A stretch of DNA of 64,000 nt, taken from assembly GCA_037481615.1 (NCBI GenBank), contig JBBFLI010000010.1; one strand, given 5' to 3'. This document shows positions 1 to 7,750 of this stretch, one piece after another; position 1 is the stretch's first letter, and each line of letters opens with the position of its first letter. The notes beneath the pieces were generated by a model. That model had not been told where the DNA came from. It did not search any database and saw nothing but the letters and a program-made list of their open reading frames with translations. The position numbers were made by a program, and so were the translations under genes. The stretch comes from SpSt-501 sp037481615. GTDB lineage: Bacteria; Desulfobacterota; Desulfobacteria; Desulfobacterales; SpSt-501.

Positions 1-2
1 TC

Positions 3-929
3 GAGCGCGAAATCCGAAGCCGCCTTGCGCGCCTCCTCCGCGAGCGGCCGGAGGCGCCGGGGGCCGCGTGGCCGCGTCGCCGCCGCGAAGAGGAGCCGCG
101 CGACCGCCGGGTCGCCGAGCACGGGTTCGAGCCGGGGGAGGAGGAACCCCCCGGCCGGATCGGGGAGGCGCGGAGGGCCCGGCCGGAGGGCCGCGGGCCG
201 ATCGCCGAAACCTCCGGCGCCCCGGCCGAAGGGCGCCCGTCGGCCCGGGGGGACCGACGGGGCGAGGCCGCGACCGGGCCCCGCGCCTCCCCGGTGACCG
301 CCCCCCCCGAGGGGGGGGCGGAACCGAGGGAGGGGCGTTTCCGTTTCCCCGCGTCCGCCGTGGGGTTCGAGGAGGAAGGGGAGGAGCCGCCCCCCATGCT
401 CTGGGGCCCGGGGACGGCTTTCCGGGCGGCCGGGGAGATTTTCGGCCGGGGCCGGGCCTTGCTGCAAGGGCTCTTCAGCGCCTTGCGGGCCGCCGTGCCG
501 CCGCCGCGCCCGCCGCTTTCCCGGCCGCGCCGCCGGCTTCTCGTCCTCTCGGGGCTCGCGCTCGCCGCGGCCTTCGGGCTGGCGGCCGGGGTGTGGGTGG
601 CGATCGAATCCCTTTCGGGATCCCCCGTCGGGGAACCGCTTTCCGGGGTCGCCGCGCCGCCGGCGGGGGAATCTCTGCCGGCCGCGCTCCAGCCCTACAC
701 GCTTCAGGTGGCCGCCTATCTCAAGGAAGAGACCGCCCTCCGGCGCGTGGAGGAGTTGAAACAGCGGGGGCTCGATGCCTACCTCTCCACGGCCGAGCGC
801 GGCGGCAAACGCTGGTACCAGGTGCGGATCTCCCATTTCGCCGACCCCCAGTCGGCGCGCGAGGCGGGCCGCGCGTTGCGCGAGAAGGGCTGGATCGAGG
901 ATTTCTACGTCGCGAACACCGTGCGCTGA
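3..929 (+). CDS. SPOR-domain membrane protein (5' partial)
   Basis: The reading frame is open from the left edge to the stop at 929, so the gene probably begins upstream; a GTG at 294 is the only convenient internal start and would give 211 residues. The part before 294 codes for a charged, Arg/Glu/Pro-rich stretch. A single hydrophobic segment follows (about 535-600), preceded by a basic cluster, so the protein is a bitopic inner-membrane protein. The last ~75 residues (from YTLQVAAYL) look like a SPOR domain, which in this family binds denuded glycan at septal peptidoglycan. The layout (cytoplasmic N-terminus, one membrane span, Pro/Ala linker, SPOR) is that of DedD/FtsN-like proteins. The exact family is not established. 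Confidence 0.65.
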   Translation, partial: EREIRSRLARLLRERPEAPGAAWPRRRREEEPRDRRVAEHGFEPGEEEPPGRIGEARRARPEGRGPIAETSGAPAEGRPSARGDRRGEAATGPRASPVTAPPEGGAEPREGRFRFPASAVGFEEEGEEPPPMLWGPGTAFRAAGEIFGRGRALLQGLFSALRAAVPPPRPPLSRPRRRLLVLSGLALAAAFGLAAGVWVAIESLSGSPVGEPLSGVAAPPAGESLPAALQPYTLQVAAYLKEETALRRVEELKQRGLDAYLSTAERGGKRWYQVRISHFADPQSAREAGRALREKGWIEDFYVANTVR

Positions 930-967
930 AGCGGAAGGACGGGTTCCGGGCGGCAAGGGGGAAGGGC

Positions 968-1417
968 ATGGAAAGCGGGGTTCTCCCGGCGGCGGGGGCG
1001 CCGCCCTTTTCCGCCCGGCGTGCGCCGCCGGGGGGAAGGGAAACGCAAGGCGGGCCGCAGCCGGGTCCCGGGGCGGATCCGGCGCGCCTGGCGCTCGAGG
1101 AGCCCTGGATCCGCTGCCGTGCCTGCGGTGCGGGGATCGCCCGCCCGGTCGACCGCATCGCCGTGGGCGGCCGCCACCGCCACCGCTTCGCCAACCCCTA
1201 CGGGATCGTCTTCGAGATCGGCTGCTTCGCCGCGGCCGACGGCTGTGTTCCGGTCGGAACCCCGACCGAGGAGTTCACCTGGTTTTCCGGTCACCGCTGG
1301 CAGGTCGCCCTCTGCGCGGCCTGCCGCACGCATCTCGGCTGGCGCTTCGCCCCGGCGGCGGGGAACGGCTTTTTCGGCCTGATCCTCGAACGCCTGGTCG
1401 AGCCGGCGGGGCGGTAG
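968..1417 (+). CDS. CULT-domain (cereblon-like) protein
   Basis: 149 residues from an ATG with a purine-rich AAGGGGGAAGG just upstream. After a Pro/Gly-rich N-terminus (about 1-45) comes one domain matching the CULT fold of cereblon and its bacterial homologues. Two zinc-type CxxC pairs are present (C50/C53 and C116/C119), with the family hallmark text around EFTWFSG and HLGW. Three tryptophans at 105, 111 and 125 are spaced 6 and 14 apart, the same spacing as the tri-Trp cage that binds thalidomide-type imides in human cereblon and in the Magnetospirillum single-domain homologue. There is no Lon-like domain. Physiological ligand unknown. The gene converges with coaE, with 6 bases between the stops. 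Confidence 0.8.
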   Translation: MESGVLPAAGAPPFSARRAPPGGRETQGGPQPGPGADPARLALEEPWIRCRACGAGIARPVDRIAVGGRHRHRFANPYGIVFEIGCFAAADGCVPVGTPTEEFTWFSGHRWQVALCAACRTHLGWRFAPAAGNGFFGLILERLVEPAGR

Positions 1418-1423
1418 CCGACC

Positions 1424-2038
1424 TCATCCGCCGCGGTCGTTCAGGGCGACCAGGCGGCGGTAGATCTCCTCCACCCGGGCTCTCGTCTGCGCGGGGGTCC
1501 CGGCGTTGTCGATCACCCAGTCGGCGCGGGCGCATTTTTCGGCGAGCGGCATCTGGGCGCGGATGCGGCGGAGCGCTTCCGCGGGATCGAGGCCGTCGCG
1601 TGCGGCCAGGCGCTCGACCTGGAGGTTCTCCGGCAGGGAGACGACGATCACGCGGTCGCAGTCCCGGTCCATGCCGGTTTCGAAGAGGAGCGGAACCTCG
1701 AGCAGGATGACCGCCGCATCCCCCGCGCGCGCAAACTCCGCGAGGCGCCGCCGGGCCGCCTTCCGCACCCGCGGGTGCACGATGGCCTCGAGGGCGCGCC
1801 GCTCCGCCGCGTCGGCGAAAATCCGCGCGGCGAGGCCCTTGCGGTCGATCTGCCCGTCGGCGAGGAGAATGCCGCGGCCGAAGCGGGAGACGGTCTCCTG
1901 CCAGCCCGGGGAGCCGGGCTCCAGGGCCTCGCGGGCGAGGCGGTCGGCGTCGATGCGGCGGGCGCCCAGCTCCTCGAAAATCCGCGCGACCGTGGATTTG
2001 CCGCTGGCGATCCCCCCCGTGAGCCCGACGACGAGCAT
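1424..2038 (-). CDS. coaE: Dephospho-CoA kinase
   Basis: Last step of coenzyme A synthesis: ATP-dependent phosphorylation of the 3'-hydroxyl of dephospho-CoA in the cytoplasm. 204 residues, the usual length for the family. The N-terminus starts directly with the P-loop GLTGGIASGKST (residues 5-16), which is why the ATG at 2038 is preferred over an in-frame one 33 bases upstream. The characteristic IDAD motif follows at about residue 33, and the lid and CoA-binding helices are recognisable. A TTGACA-N17-TAGCAG promoter lies just upstream (2071-2099). It is a single-gene unit convergent with the CULT gene. Confidence 0.93.
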   Translation of the reverse strand: MLVVGLTGGIASGKSTVARIFEELGARRIDADRLAREALEPGSPGWQETVSRFGRGILLADGQIDRKGLAARIFADAAERRALEAIVHPRVRKAARRRLAEFARAGDAAVILLEVPLLFETGMDRDCDRVIVVSLPENLQVERLAARDGLDPAEALRRIRAQMPLAEKCARADWVIDNAGTPAQTRARVEEIYRRLVALNDRGG

Positions 2039-2070
2039 GCCCCCCTCCGCCGTTTCCCTCTCCGCCGCCA

Positions 2071-2099
2071 CTGCTATGCGAGGGCCCCGGGGTTGTCAA
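2071..2099 (-). promoter_or_regulatory. Candidate sigma-70 promoter for coaE
   Basis: On the minus strand a perfect -35 TTGACA (2094-2099) is followed after 17 bases by TAGCAG (2071-2076). The predicted start of transcription is about 26 bases before the coaE ATG. The -10 is weak. Confidence 0.45.
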
Positions 2100-2205
2100 C
2101 CCGGTCGCGCCTTGCAATTCCTCCCCGCTGCCTTAGTGTGCTTCAGATTCACGGGTGCCCTGCGGGTTCTCCCCCCGGGGCCCGACGACGACAGGAGGTG
2201 CCTTC

Positions 2206-2514
2206 ATGGCTTCCGATAAGGAAAAACTGCGCATGGCCGCCGAAGTCTGCTCCTACATCGACGAGGAGCGCAACCTCATCCATCTCGAAATCTGCCTTCC
2301 GGGCGTGAAGAAACAATCGATCCAGCTCAAGGTCCGCGACGACAGCTACAGCCTCGTCGCCCCGCGGGAGGACTTCGAGTACGTCTCGGCCGCCGCCTTC
2401 TGCTGCCCGGTCGACGCGCGCAAGGCGAAGGCGTCCTACAAGGACGGCGTGCTCAAGGTCGCGATCCCGCTCAAGGACCCGATGGAAGGCGCGCGGACCG
2501 TGAAAATCGGCTGA
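2206..2514 (+). CDS. Hsp20/alpha-crystallin-like small protein
   Basis: 102 residues; start chosen at the ATG preceded by AGGAGG at 2192-2197 (an in-frame ATG 51 bases upstream has no ribosome-binding site). The sequence fits a minimal CS/alpha-crystallin beta-sandwich: a strand reading IHLEICLPGV, a loop with polar strands (IQLKVRDDSYSLVAP), and the terminal strand KDGVLKVAIPL, which corresponds to the conserved GVL motif of small heat-shock proteins. N- and C-terminal arms are very short, so it may be a minimal Hsp20 or a CS-domain cochaperone. It is probably monocistronic, with a GC-rich hairpin 25 bases after the stop. Confidence 0.65.
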   Translation: MASDKEKLRMAAEVCSYIDEERNLIHLEICLPGVKKQSIQLKVRDDSYSLVAPREDFEYVSAAAFCCPVDARKAKASYKDGVLKVAIPLKDPMEGARTVKIG

Positions 2515-2538
2515 AACGCGAAAAACAGCCCTTCCCCG

Positions 2539-2558
2539 CCGGGCCGGAAACGGCCCGG
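2539..2558 (+). terminator. GC-rich hairpin after the Hsp20-like gene
   Basis: A perfect 8-bp stem (CCGGGCCG / CGGCCCGG) closed by a GAAA tetraloop, followed by a C-run rather than a T-run. It probably ends or insulates the small gene upstream, but the missing U-tract makes factor-independent termination uncertain. The remaining 290 bases up to hmcA hold the promoter at 2598 and a long leader in which I see no gene. Confidence 0.4.
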
Positions 2559-2597
2559 CCCCCCCCCCTTTCCCCGCGGCTTCGCCGCAAAAAGCGA

Positions 2598-2626
2598 TTG
2601 ACAGCGGATCGCTCTCCGAATTAAAA
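2598..2626 (+). promoter_or_regulatory. Candidate sigma-70 promoter of the hmc operon
   Basis: A perfect -35 TTGACA (2598-2603), a 17-base spacer, and TTAAAA (2621-2626) in a local AT-rich patch that stands out in this GC-rich DNA. Transcription from here would give a leader of about 220 bases before the hmcA ATG at 2853. Confidence 0.55.
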
Positions 2627-2852
2627 GTTCACCTCCGGTTTCCTTCGGAGTCGTATTGTTCCCTTGCAGCGCAACCCATCGTTTCCACCCCGCAGGCGGG
2701 CGACCCGCCTGAATCCGCCGTCCGTTCCCCGGTGCCGGGGGCGGCTTCGATGGGAGGGAGAAGAGGAGCGGCGGCGCCGGCTGACCCCTCGGTCCTCCGG
2801 CGGTGCCGGATGACGCTGGCCCGGTTTCCCACTCCGCGGGAGAAGACCCTCC

Positions 2853-4442
2853 ATGACGACCTTTAAGAACGAACGAGCGCTGCGGAGCATCCTGCTTCTC
2901 GCGGCGTCGACCCTCGTGCTTTCGGCCTTCGTCCTCGGGGTTCAGGGCTCGGCCCCGCCGGCCGCGCTCGATCCCGAGCCGGGGCGACCCCGCGCGGACG
3001 TCATTCGGATCGACGGCCTGCAGCGCTTCGGCCCGCTCGAGCGGTCCGCCGTGACCTACCTCCACGAAAAGCACACCCGCGCGCTCGCCGCCCGGAACCT
3101 CGATTGCCTCGCCTGCCATCTCCCGGGCGAAAAGGCGCTTTCCACGAAATTCAAGCGCCTGGAGGACACCTCGCGCGAGCAGACGATGGCGGTCTACCAC
3201 ACGCACTGCACCGCCTGTCACCGCGAGACCGCCGCCCGCGGCGAGCGCTCCGGGCCCGTCTCCTGCGCCGGCTGCCACCAGGAGCGGCCCGTCGCCTCTT
3301 CCTGGCGCGACATCGGGATGGACAAATCGCTCCACTTCCGCCACGTGAAGGCGCAGGAGAACCGCTGCGAGACCTGTCACCATCAGCGCGACCCGGCGAC
3401 GGAGAAGCTGGTCTACGTGAAGGGGCAGGAGAACAACTGCCGCAGCTGCCACCGGGAGGTGCCGGTCGAGAAGGTGCGGAGCCTGCGGCAGGCCGCCCAT
3501 GAGCAGTGCATCGACTGCCACCGCAAGCGGATCGCCCGCAAGGAGGAGGGGGGGCCCATCCACTGCTCCGGGTGCCACGACCCGGCCCTGCAGGCGAAGA
3601 TCGAAAAGCTGAAAGAGGTGCCGCGGCTTCTGCGCGGCCAGCCCGATCAGACGCTCGTCAAGGCGGCGCGCCGGAACGCCCCGCCGATCGACCCCGCCGA
3701 GCGCGTGAACCTGGTCGCCTTCAACCACCTCGGCCACGAGACCTACGTCGACACCTGCCGCGCCTGCCACCACGAGACGATGGCGTCCTGCGCCGCCTGC
3801 CACCCCCTCGAGGGGGCGAAGGAAGGCCGGTTCGTCACCCTGCAGACGGCGATGCACCGGGGCACGGCGGAGCCGAGTTGCATCGGCTGCCACAACGCCG
3901 CGAAGCGGAAACCCGCCTGCGCCGGCTGCCATGAAGCGATCCCGGTCAAGGATCCGCCCGATGTCGCCGGCTGCGCAAGCTGCCATGTGCCGAAGCCCGA
4001 AGGGCTGGAAAGCGGCGCCGACCGCCAGGCCGTGGCGCGCCGGCTGCTCGAGGCCCGCAAGACCGCGGCGGCGAGTTACGCCGACGAGGAGATCCCGGAG
4101 AACGTCGAGATCAAGGCCCTCAGCCGGACCTACGAGGGGGTGAAGCTGCCGCACCGGCGCATCGTGAAGGCGCTCGCCCAGGGAGCGGCCGAGAGCCGTC
4201 TCGCCGCGGCCTTCCACCGCGACCCCGGAACGCTCTGCCAGGGCTGCCACCACAACAGCCCGGCCGCGAAGAAGCCGCCCGCCTGCGCCAGCTGCCACGG
4301 GCAGCCCTTCGACCCGCGGCACCCCGGCCGGCCCGGGCTGCAGGCGGCCTACCACCTGCAGTGCATGGAATGCCATCGCAGCATGGGGATCGCCAAGCCG
4401 GCCGCCACCGACTGCACCGGCTGCCACAAGGAGAAGCGCTGA
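2853..4442 (+). CDS. hmcA: Sixteen-heme high-molecular-weight cytochrome c HmcA
   Basis: Periplasmic electron-carrier subunit of the Hmc transmembrane redox complex. It exchanges electrons with periplasmic cytochrome c3/hydrogenase and passes them to the membrane subunits. The 529-residue protein has an N-terminal hydrophobic export signal (about residues 9-32) and exactly sixteen CxxCH heme attachment motifs, the same number as the classical sulfate-reducer HmcA. Heme sites are arranged in groups, with two heme-poor stretches (roughly residues 240-300 and 400-450). It is the first gene of an hmcABCDEF operon in the canonical order. GGGAGA lies 10 bases before the ATG. Confidence 0.93.
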   Translation: MTTFKNERALRSILLLAASTLVLSAFVLGVQGSAPPAALDPEPGRPRADVIRIDGLQRFGPLERSAVTYLHEKHTRALAARNLDCLACHLPGEKALSTKFKRLEDTSREQTMAVYHTHCTACHRETAARGERSGPVSCAGCHQERPVASSWRDIGMDKSLHFRHVKAQENRCETCHHQRDPATEKLVYVKGQENNCRSCHREVPVEKVRSLRQAAHEQCIDCHRKRIARKEEGGPIHCSGCHDPALQAKIEKLKEVPRLLRGQPDQTLVKAARRNAPPIDPAERVNLVAFNHLGHETYVDTCRACHHETMASCAACHPLEGAKEGRFVTLQTAMHRGTAEPSCIGCHNAAKRKPACAGCHEAIPVKDPPDVAGCASCHVPKPEGLESGADRQAVARRLLEARKTAAASYADEEIPENVEIKALSRTYEGVKLPHRRIVKALAQGAAESRLAAAFHRDPGTLCQGCHHNSPAAKKPPACASCHGQPFDPRHPGRPGLQAAYHLQCMECHRSMGIAKPAATDCTGCHKEKR

Positions 4443-4482
4443 GCCGGGCCGACCGGCCGCCGCGCAAGGTGAGGACCGTCTC

Positions 4483-5577
4483 ATGTCGATTTCGCGAAGA
4501 CGATTTCTCGGCTGGATGGGGGCCGCGGGGGCGGGGTTCGCCGCGGCCGGCCGCGCGCACGCCGGCGCCCCTCCGCGGGGCGCGGGAAACCCCGACGCCC
4601 TGGGGGTGCTTTTCGATGTCACGCGCTGCATCGGCTGCCGCAAGTGCGAGGAGGCCTGCAACCGGGTGAACGAGCTCCCCCCGCCCGAGCGGCCCTTCCA
4701 CGATCTCGCGGTGCTCGAAAAGCGCCGCCGCACCGACGCCCGCACCTACACCGTCGTCAATCGGTACACGGGGATCGAGGGCGCCCGGGGGCCGGTCTAC
4801 CGCAAGGTCCAGTGCAACCACTGCCTGGAGCCGGCCTGCGCGTCGGCCTGCTTCGTGCGCGCCTTCACGAAGAACGCCGACGGCTCGGTCACCTACGACG
4901 AGTCGGTCTGCGTCGGCTGCCGCTACTGCATGATCGCCTGCCCCTTCGAGATCCCCACCTACGAGTACGACAAGGCCTTCACCCCGCGGGTGATGAAGTG
5001 CACCTTCTGCCACCCGCGGCTCGTGCAGGGACTGCTGCCGGGCTGCGTCGAGGCCTGCCCGGCCGAGGCGCTCACCTTCGGCCGCCGCCGCGATCTGCTG
5101 CGGGTCGCCCGGGCGCGCATGGCGCAATCCCCCGGCCGCTACATCGATCACATCTACGGCGAGTTCGAGATGGGCGGGACGGCCTGGCTGACGATTTCCG
5201 GGGTCCCCTTCCGGGCGATCGGGATGCGCGAGGACCTGGGGACCACCCCGGCCCCCGAGCTGACCAAGGGCGCGCTCGGGGTCGTCCCCGTGGTGGCGGC
5301 GATGTGGCCCGTGCTGCTCACGGGGATCTACGCGATCAACCGCCGGCGGGACCGGATCGCCCGCGAAGAGCGCGAGGCGGCCGTGGCCGCGGCGCTCGCC
5401 CGCGCGGAGGACGAAGCGAAGAAAAAGCTCGCCGAGGCGCTCGCCAAGGCGGACAAGGACAAAAAGGCGGCGATCGAGCGCGAGGTGAAAAAGGCCCTCG
5501 AGGAAGCGGCCCGCGCCCGGGCCGAGGCCTCCGCCCCGGCCGCCCCGGAAGGGGGCGGCGAAACGAAGCCCGCCTGA
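4483..5577 (+). CDS. hmcB: Hmc complex iron-sulfur subunit HmcB
   Basis: Periplasmic four-cluster ferredoxin subunit expected to link HmcA to the NrfD-type subunit HmcC. 364 residues. It begins with a twin-arginine signal (RRRFLG, residues 5-10), so it is probably exported folded. Four cysteine groups follow, the first at C49/C52/C55/C59, then CNHCLEPAC, CVGCRYCMIAC and a CTFC...CVEACP set, the DsrO/HmcB/NrfC pattern for [4Fe-4S] clusters. Near the C-terminus comes one membrane span (about residues 260-282), then an Ala/Lys/Glu-rich tail of about 80 residues that should form a long charged helix. 40 bases separate it from hmcA and 12 from hmcC. Confidence 0.9.
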   Translation: MSISRRRFLGWMGAAGAGFAAAGRAHAGAPPRGAGNPDALGVLFDVTRCIGCRKCEEACNRVNELPPPERPFHDLAVLEKRRRTDARTYTVVNRYTGIEGARGPVYRKVQCNHCLEPACASACFVRAFTKNADGSVTYDESVCVGCRYCMIACPFEIPTYEYDKAFTPRVMKCTFCHPRLVQGLLPGCVEACPAEALTFGRRRDLLRVARARMAQSPGRYIDHIYGEFEMGGTAWLTISGVPFRAIGMREDLGTTPAPELTKGALGVVPVVAAMWPVLLTGIYAINRRRDRIAREEREAAVAAALARAEDEAKKKLAEALAKADKDKKAAIEREVKKALEEAARARAEASAPAAPEGGGETKPA

Positions 5578-5589
5578 GGAGAAGCGACG

Positions 5590-6759
5590 ATGCCATTTCC
5601 CAAGGTCACCCTGGAGCGGCCGCGCTGGACCCCGTTCAACATCGTGGCGGCGATCATCGTCGTCGTCGGCCTGGCGATCACCGGGATCCGCTTCACGCAA
5701 GGGCTGGCGGCCACGACCCGCCTCTCCGACTACAACCCCTGGGGCCTCTGGATCGGCTTCGATCTGCTCGTCGGGGTCGCGCTCGCGGCCGGGGGCTACG
5801 TGACCTCGGCCGCCTGCTACCTCTTCGGCCTGAAGCGCTTCCACACCGCCGTGCGGCCGGCCATCCTGACCGGGTTTCTGGGCTATGCGCTCGTCGTGCT
5901 CGCGCTCCACTACGATGTCGGCCGCCCCTGGCGGCTGCCCTACCCCTTCCTCGTGCAGCAGGGGACGACCTCGCTGCTCTTCGAGGTGGCCGCCTGTGTC
6001 GCGCTCTACCTGACCGTGCTCTTCATCGAGTGGACCCCGGCCGCGCTTGAGTGGCTCGGTCTCAAGCGGGCGCGGAACCTCGTCGTGCGCCTGACCCTCG
6101 TGTTGACGATCTTCGGGGTCGTGCTCTCGACCCTGCACCAGTCCTCGCTCGGGGCGCTCTTCCTCATCGCCCCCTCGAAGCTCCACCCGCTCTGGTACTC
6201 GCCGTATCTCGCGCTCTTCTTCTTCGTCTCGAGCATCGTGGCCGGCCTCTCGATGGTGATCTTCGAGGGCGCGCTCGCCCACCGCTATTTCCACCACAAG
6301 ATGGACGAGGCCCACCGCCGCGAGGCGGACGGGGTCGCCCTGGGCTTCGCCAAGGCCGCCTCCTGGGTGCTTGCCGGCTACTTCGTCCTCAAGGTCGTCG
6401 GCGTGGCCCAGGCCGACGCCTGGCGCCACCTCGCGAGCGGCTACGGGGCCTGGTTTCTGGTCGAGGTGATCGGCTTCGTGCTCCTGCCCTGCTTCTTCTT
6501 CGCCGTCGGCGCGCGGGAGAAGAACCTGAAGATCGTCCGCTTCACCGCCGCCTGGGCGGTGCTCGGGATCGTGATCAACCGCTTCAACGTCGGTCTGATC
6601 GCCTTCAACTATCACCTCCCGGCGGAGGAGCGGTATTTCCCGCACTGGATGGAAATCGGGATTTCGCTCTTCATCGTGACGATCGGCATCCTCGCCTACA
6701 AGTTCATCGTCAGCCACATGCCGATCCTCTACGCGCACCCGGATTACGAGCCGCACTGA
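5590..6759 (+). CDS. hmcC: NrfD/HmcC-type integral membrane subunit
   Basis: 389 residues with about ten hydrophobic segments, the length and topology of the NrfD/PsrC/HmcC family that handles menaquinone or couples electron flow across the membrane. Segments such as NIVAAIIVVVGLAITGIRF at the N-terminus and FIVTIGILAYKFIVSHMPI at the C-terminus are clear membrane spans, and the YNPWGLWIGFDLL stretch after the first span is typical of HmcC. It follows HmcB with 12 bases between and precedes the small HmcD, exactly as in known hmc operons. No heme motif is expected or seen. Confidence 0.9.
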   Translation: MPFPKVTLERPRWTPFNIVAAIIVVVGLAITGIRFTQGLAATTRLSDYNPWGLWIGFDLLVGVALAAGGYVTSAACYLFGLKRFHTAVRPAILTGFLGYALVVLALHYDVGRPWRLPYPFLVQQGTTSLLFEVAACVALYLTVLFIEWTPAALEWLGLKRARNLVVRLTLVLTIFGVVLSTLHQSSLGALFLIAPSKLHPLWYSPYLALFFFVSSIVAGLSMVIFEGALAHRYFHHKMDEAHRREADGVALGFAKAASWVLAGYFVLKVVGVAQADAWRHLASGYGAWFLVEVIGFVLLPCFFFAVGAREKNLKIVRFTAAWAVLGIVINRFNVGLIAFNYHLPAEERYFPHWMEIGISLFIVTIGILAYKFIVSHMPILYAHPDYEPH

Positions 6760-6789
6760 GCCGGCGTCCGGCGAAAGGAAAGGGCGTTC

Positions 6790-6981
6790 ATGGGCGAAGG
6801 GGTCCACAGCCTGCACGAGTTCATGCTCCGCACCGAGAGCATCACCTACATCCTGATCGCCGCGGCCCTCCTGGGCTTCGTCTTCTTCTGGCGCTTCCTG
6901 AGCGAGCGGGACGAGGACCGGGACTACCTCGGGGCCGACCGGCCCGGCGGGGAGGGGGGAGGGCATGGGGCGCACCACTAG
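6790..6981 (+). CDS. hmcD: Small Hmc membrane subunit HmcD
   Basis: 63 residues with one transmembrane helix (about residues 19-37) followed by a short charged, Gly/His-rich tail ending GHGAHH. Identified mainly by position between hmcC and hmcE and by size; HmcD of sulfate reducers is likewise a tiny one-span protein without cofactors. The start at 6790 has AAAGGAAAGG a few bases upstream. Confidence 0.8.
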   Translation: MGEGVHSLHEFMLRTESITYILIAAALLGFVFFWRFLSERDEDRDYLGADRPGGEGGGHGAHH

Positions 6982-7017
6982 GCGGATCGCGGCGCACGCC
7001 ATCGGAGGGGACCGTCC

Positions 7018-7695
7018 ATGTATGAATTCGTGACCGGACCGCTGGCCTGGCTGGCCTTCGCCGTCTTTTTCGTCGGCAACCTCGTGCGCCTCGTGCGTTA
7101 CGTGCGCGGGCTCGACTGGAGGCTCGACCGCGTGACCTACGGGGTGAACACCGCCTACGGGGTGCGGGGAGCCCTGCGTTCGATCGTCTTCTGGCTGATC
7201 CCCTTCGGGACCCACAGCTGGCGCAACAACCCGGGATTCACGCTCCTCGTCTTCACCCTGCACGCGGGCCTGATTCTCACCCCGCTCTTCCTGCTCGCCC
7301 ACAACATCGTCCTCGAGGAGCGCTGGGGGTTCAGCCTGTGGTCCATGCCCGGCTGGCTCGCCGACACGCTGACCGTCGCCGTGCTCGTCTCGGCCGCGCT
7401 GCTCGCCCTGCGCCGGATCGCGCTGCCGGAGGTGAGACGGATCACGGGCGCCTACGATTACGCGCTGCTCGCCGTGGCCGCAGCACCGTTCCTGAGCGGC
7501 CTGATCGCCCGGACCGCCTATGCGAACAGCGAGTTCTGGCTCATCGTGCATGTCCTGTGCGGCGAGATCTTCCTGATCGCGATCCCGTTCACGAAGCTGG
7601 CGCACTTCGTCCTCTTCTTCGCGACCCGCGCCCAGATCGGGATGGACTTCGGCATCAAGCGGGGCGGCATGAAAGGCCGCGGCCTGCAGTGGTAG
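7018..7695 (+). CDS. hmcE: NarI/DsrM-like membrane subunit HmcE
   Basis: 225 residues with about five membrane spans (first at residues 9-25, last in GEIFLIAIPFTKLAHFVLFF). The pattern of histidines within spans, including the last-span FTKLAHF, fits the diheme cytochrome b fold of the NarI/DsrM/HmcE/TmcC group, expected to oxidise or reduce the quinone pool or pass electrons to the cytoplasmic subunit HmcF. The ATG at 7018 is preceded by GGAGGGG. A paralogue of similar size is TmcC at 18363-19022. Confidence 0.88.
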   Translation: MYEFVTGPLAWLAFAVFFVGNLVRLVRYVRGLDWRLDRVTYGVNTAYGVRGALRSIVFWLIPFGTHSWRNNPGFTLLVFTLHAGLILTPLFLLAHNIVLEERWGFSLWSMPGWLADTLTVAVLVSAALLALRRIALPEVRRITGAYDYALLAVAAAPFLSGLIARTAYANSEFWLIVHVLCGEIFLIAIPFTKLAHFVLFFATRAQIGMDFGIKRGGMKGRGLQW

Positions 7696-7750
7696 ACGGG
7701 ACGCCCATCCCGCGTGCCCGCCCGGAGAACGGAGGTTCAAAAGAGCCATC

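Noticed and set aside
68..967. In-frame extension of the CULT gene upstream to position 68
   Set aside because: This frame runs out of phase through the SPOR-domain gene. The ATG at 968 has a ribosome site and leaves a sensible protein.
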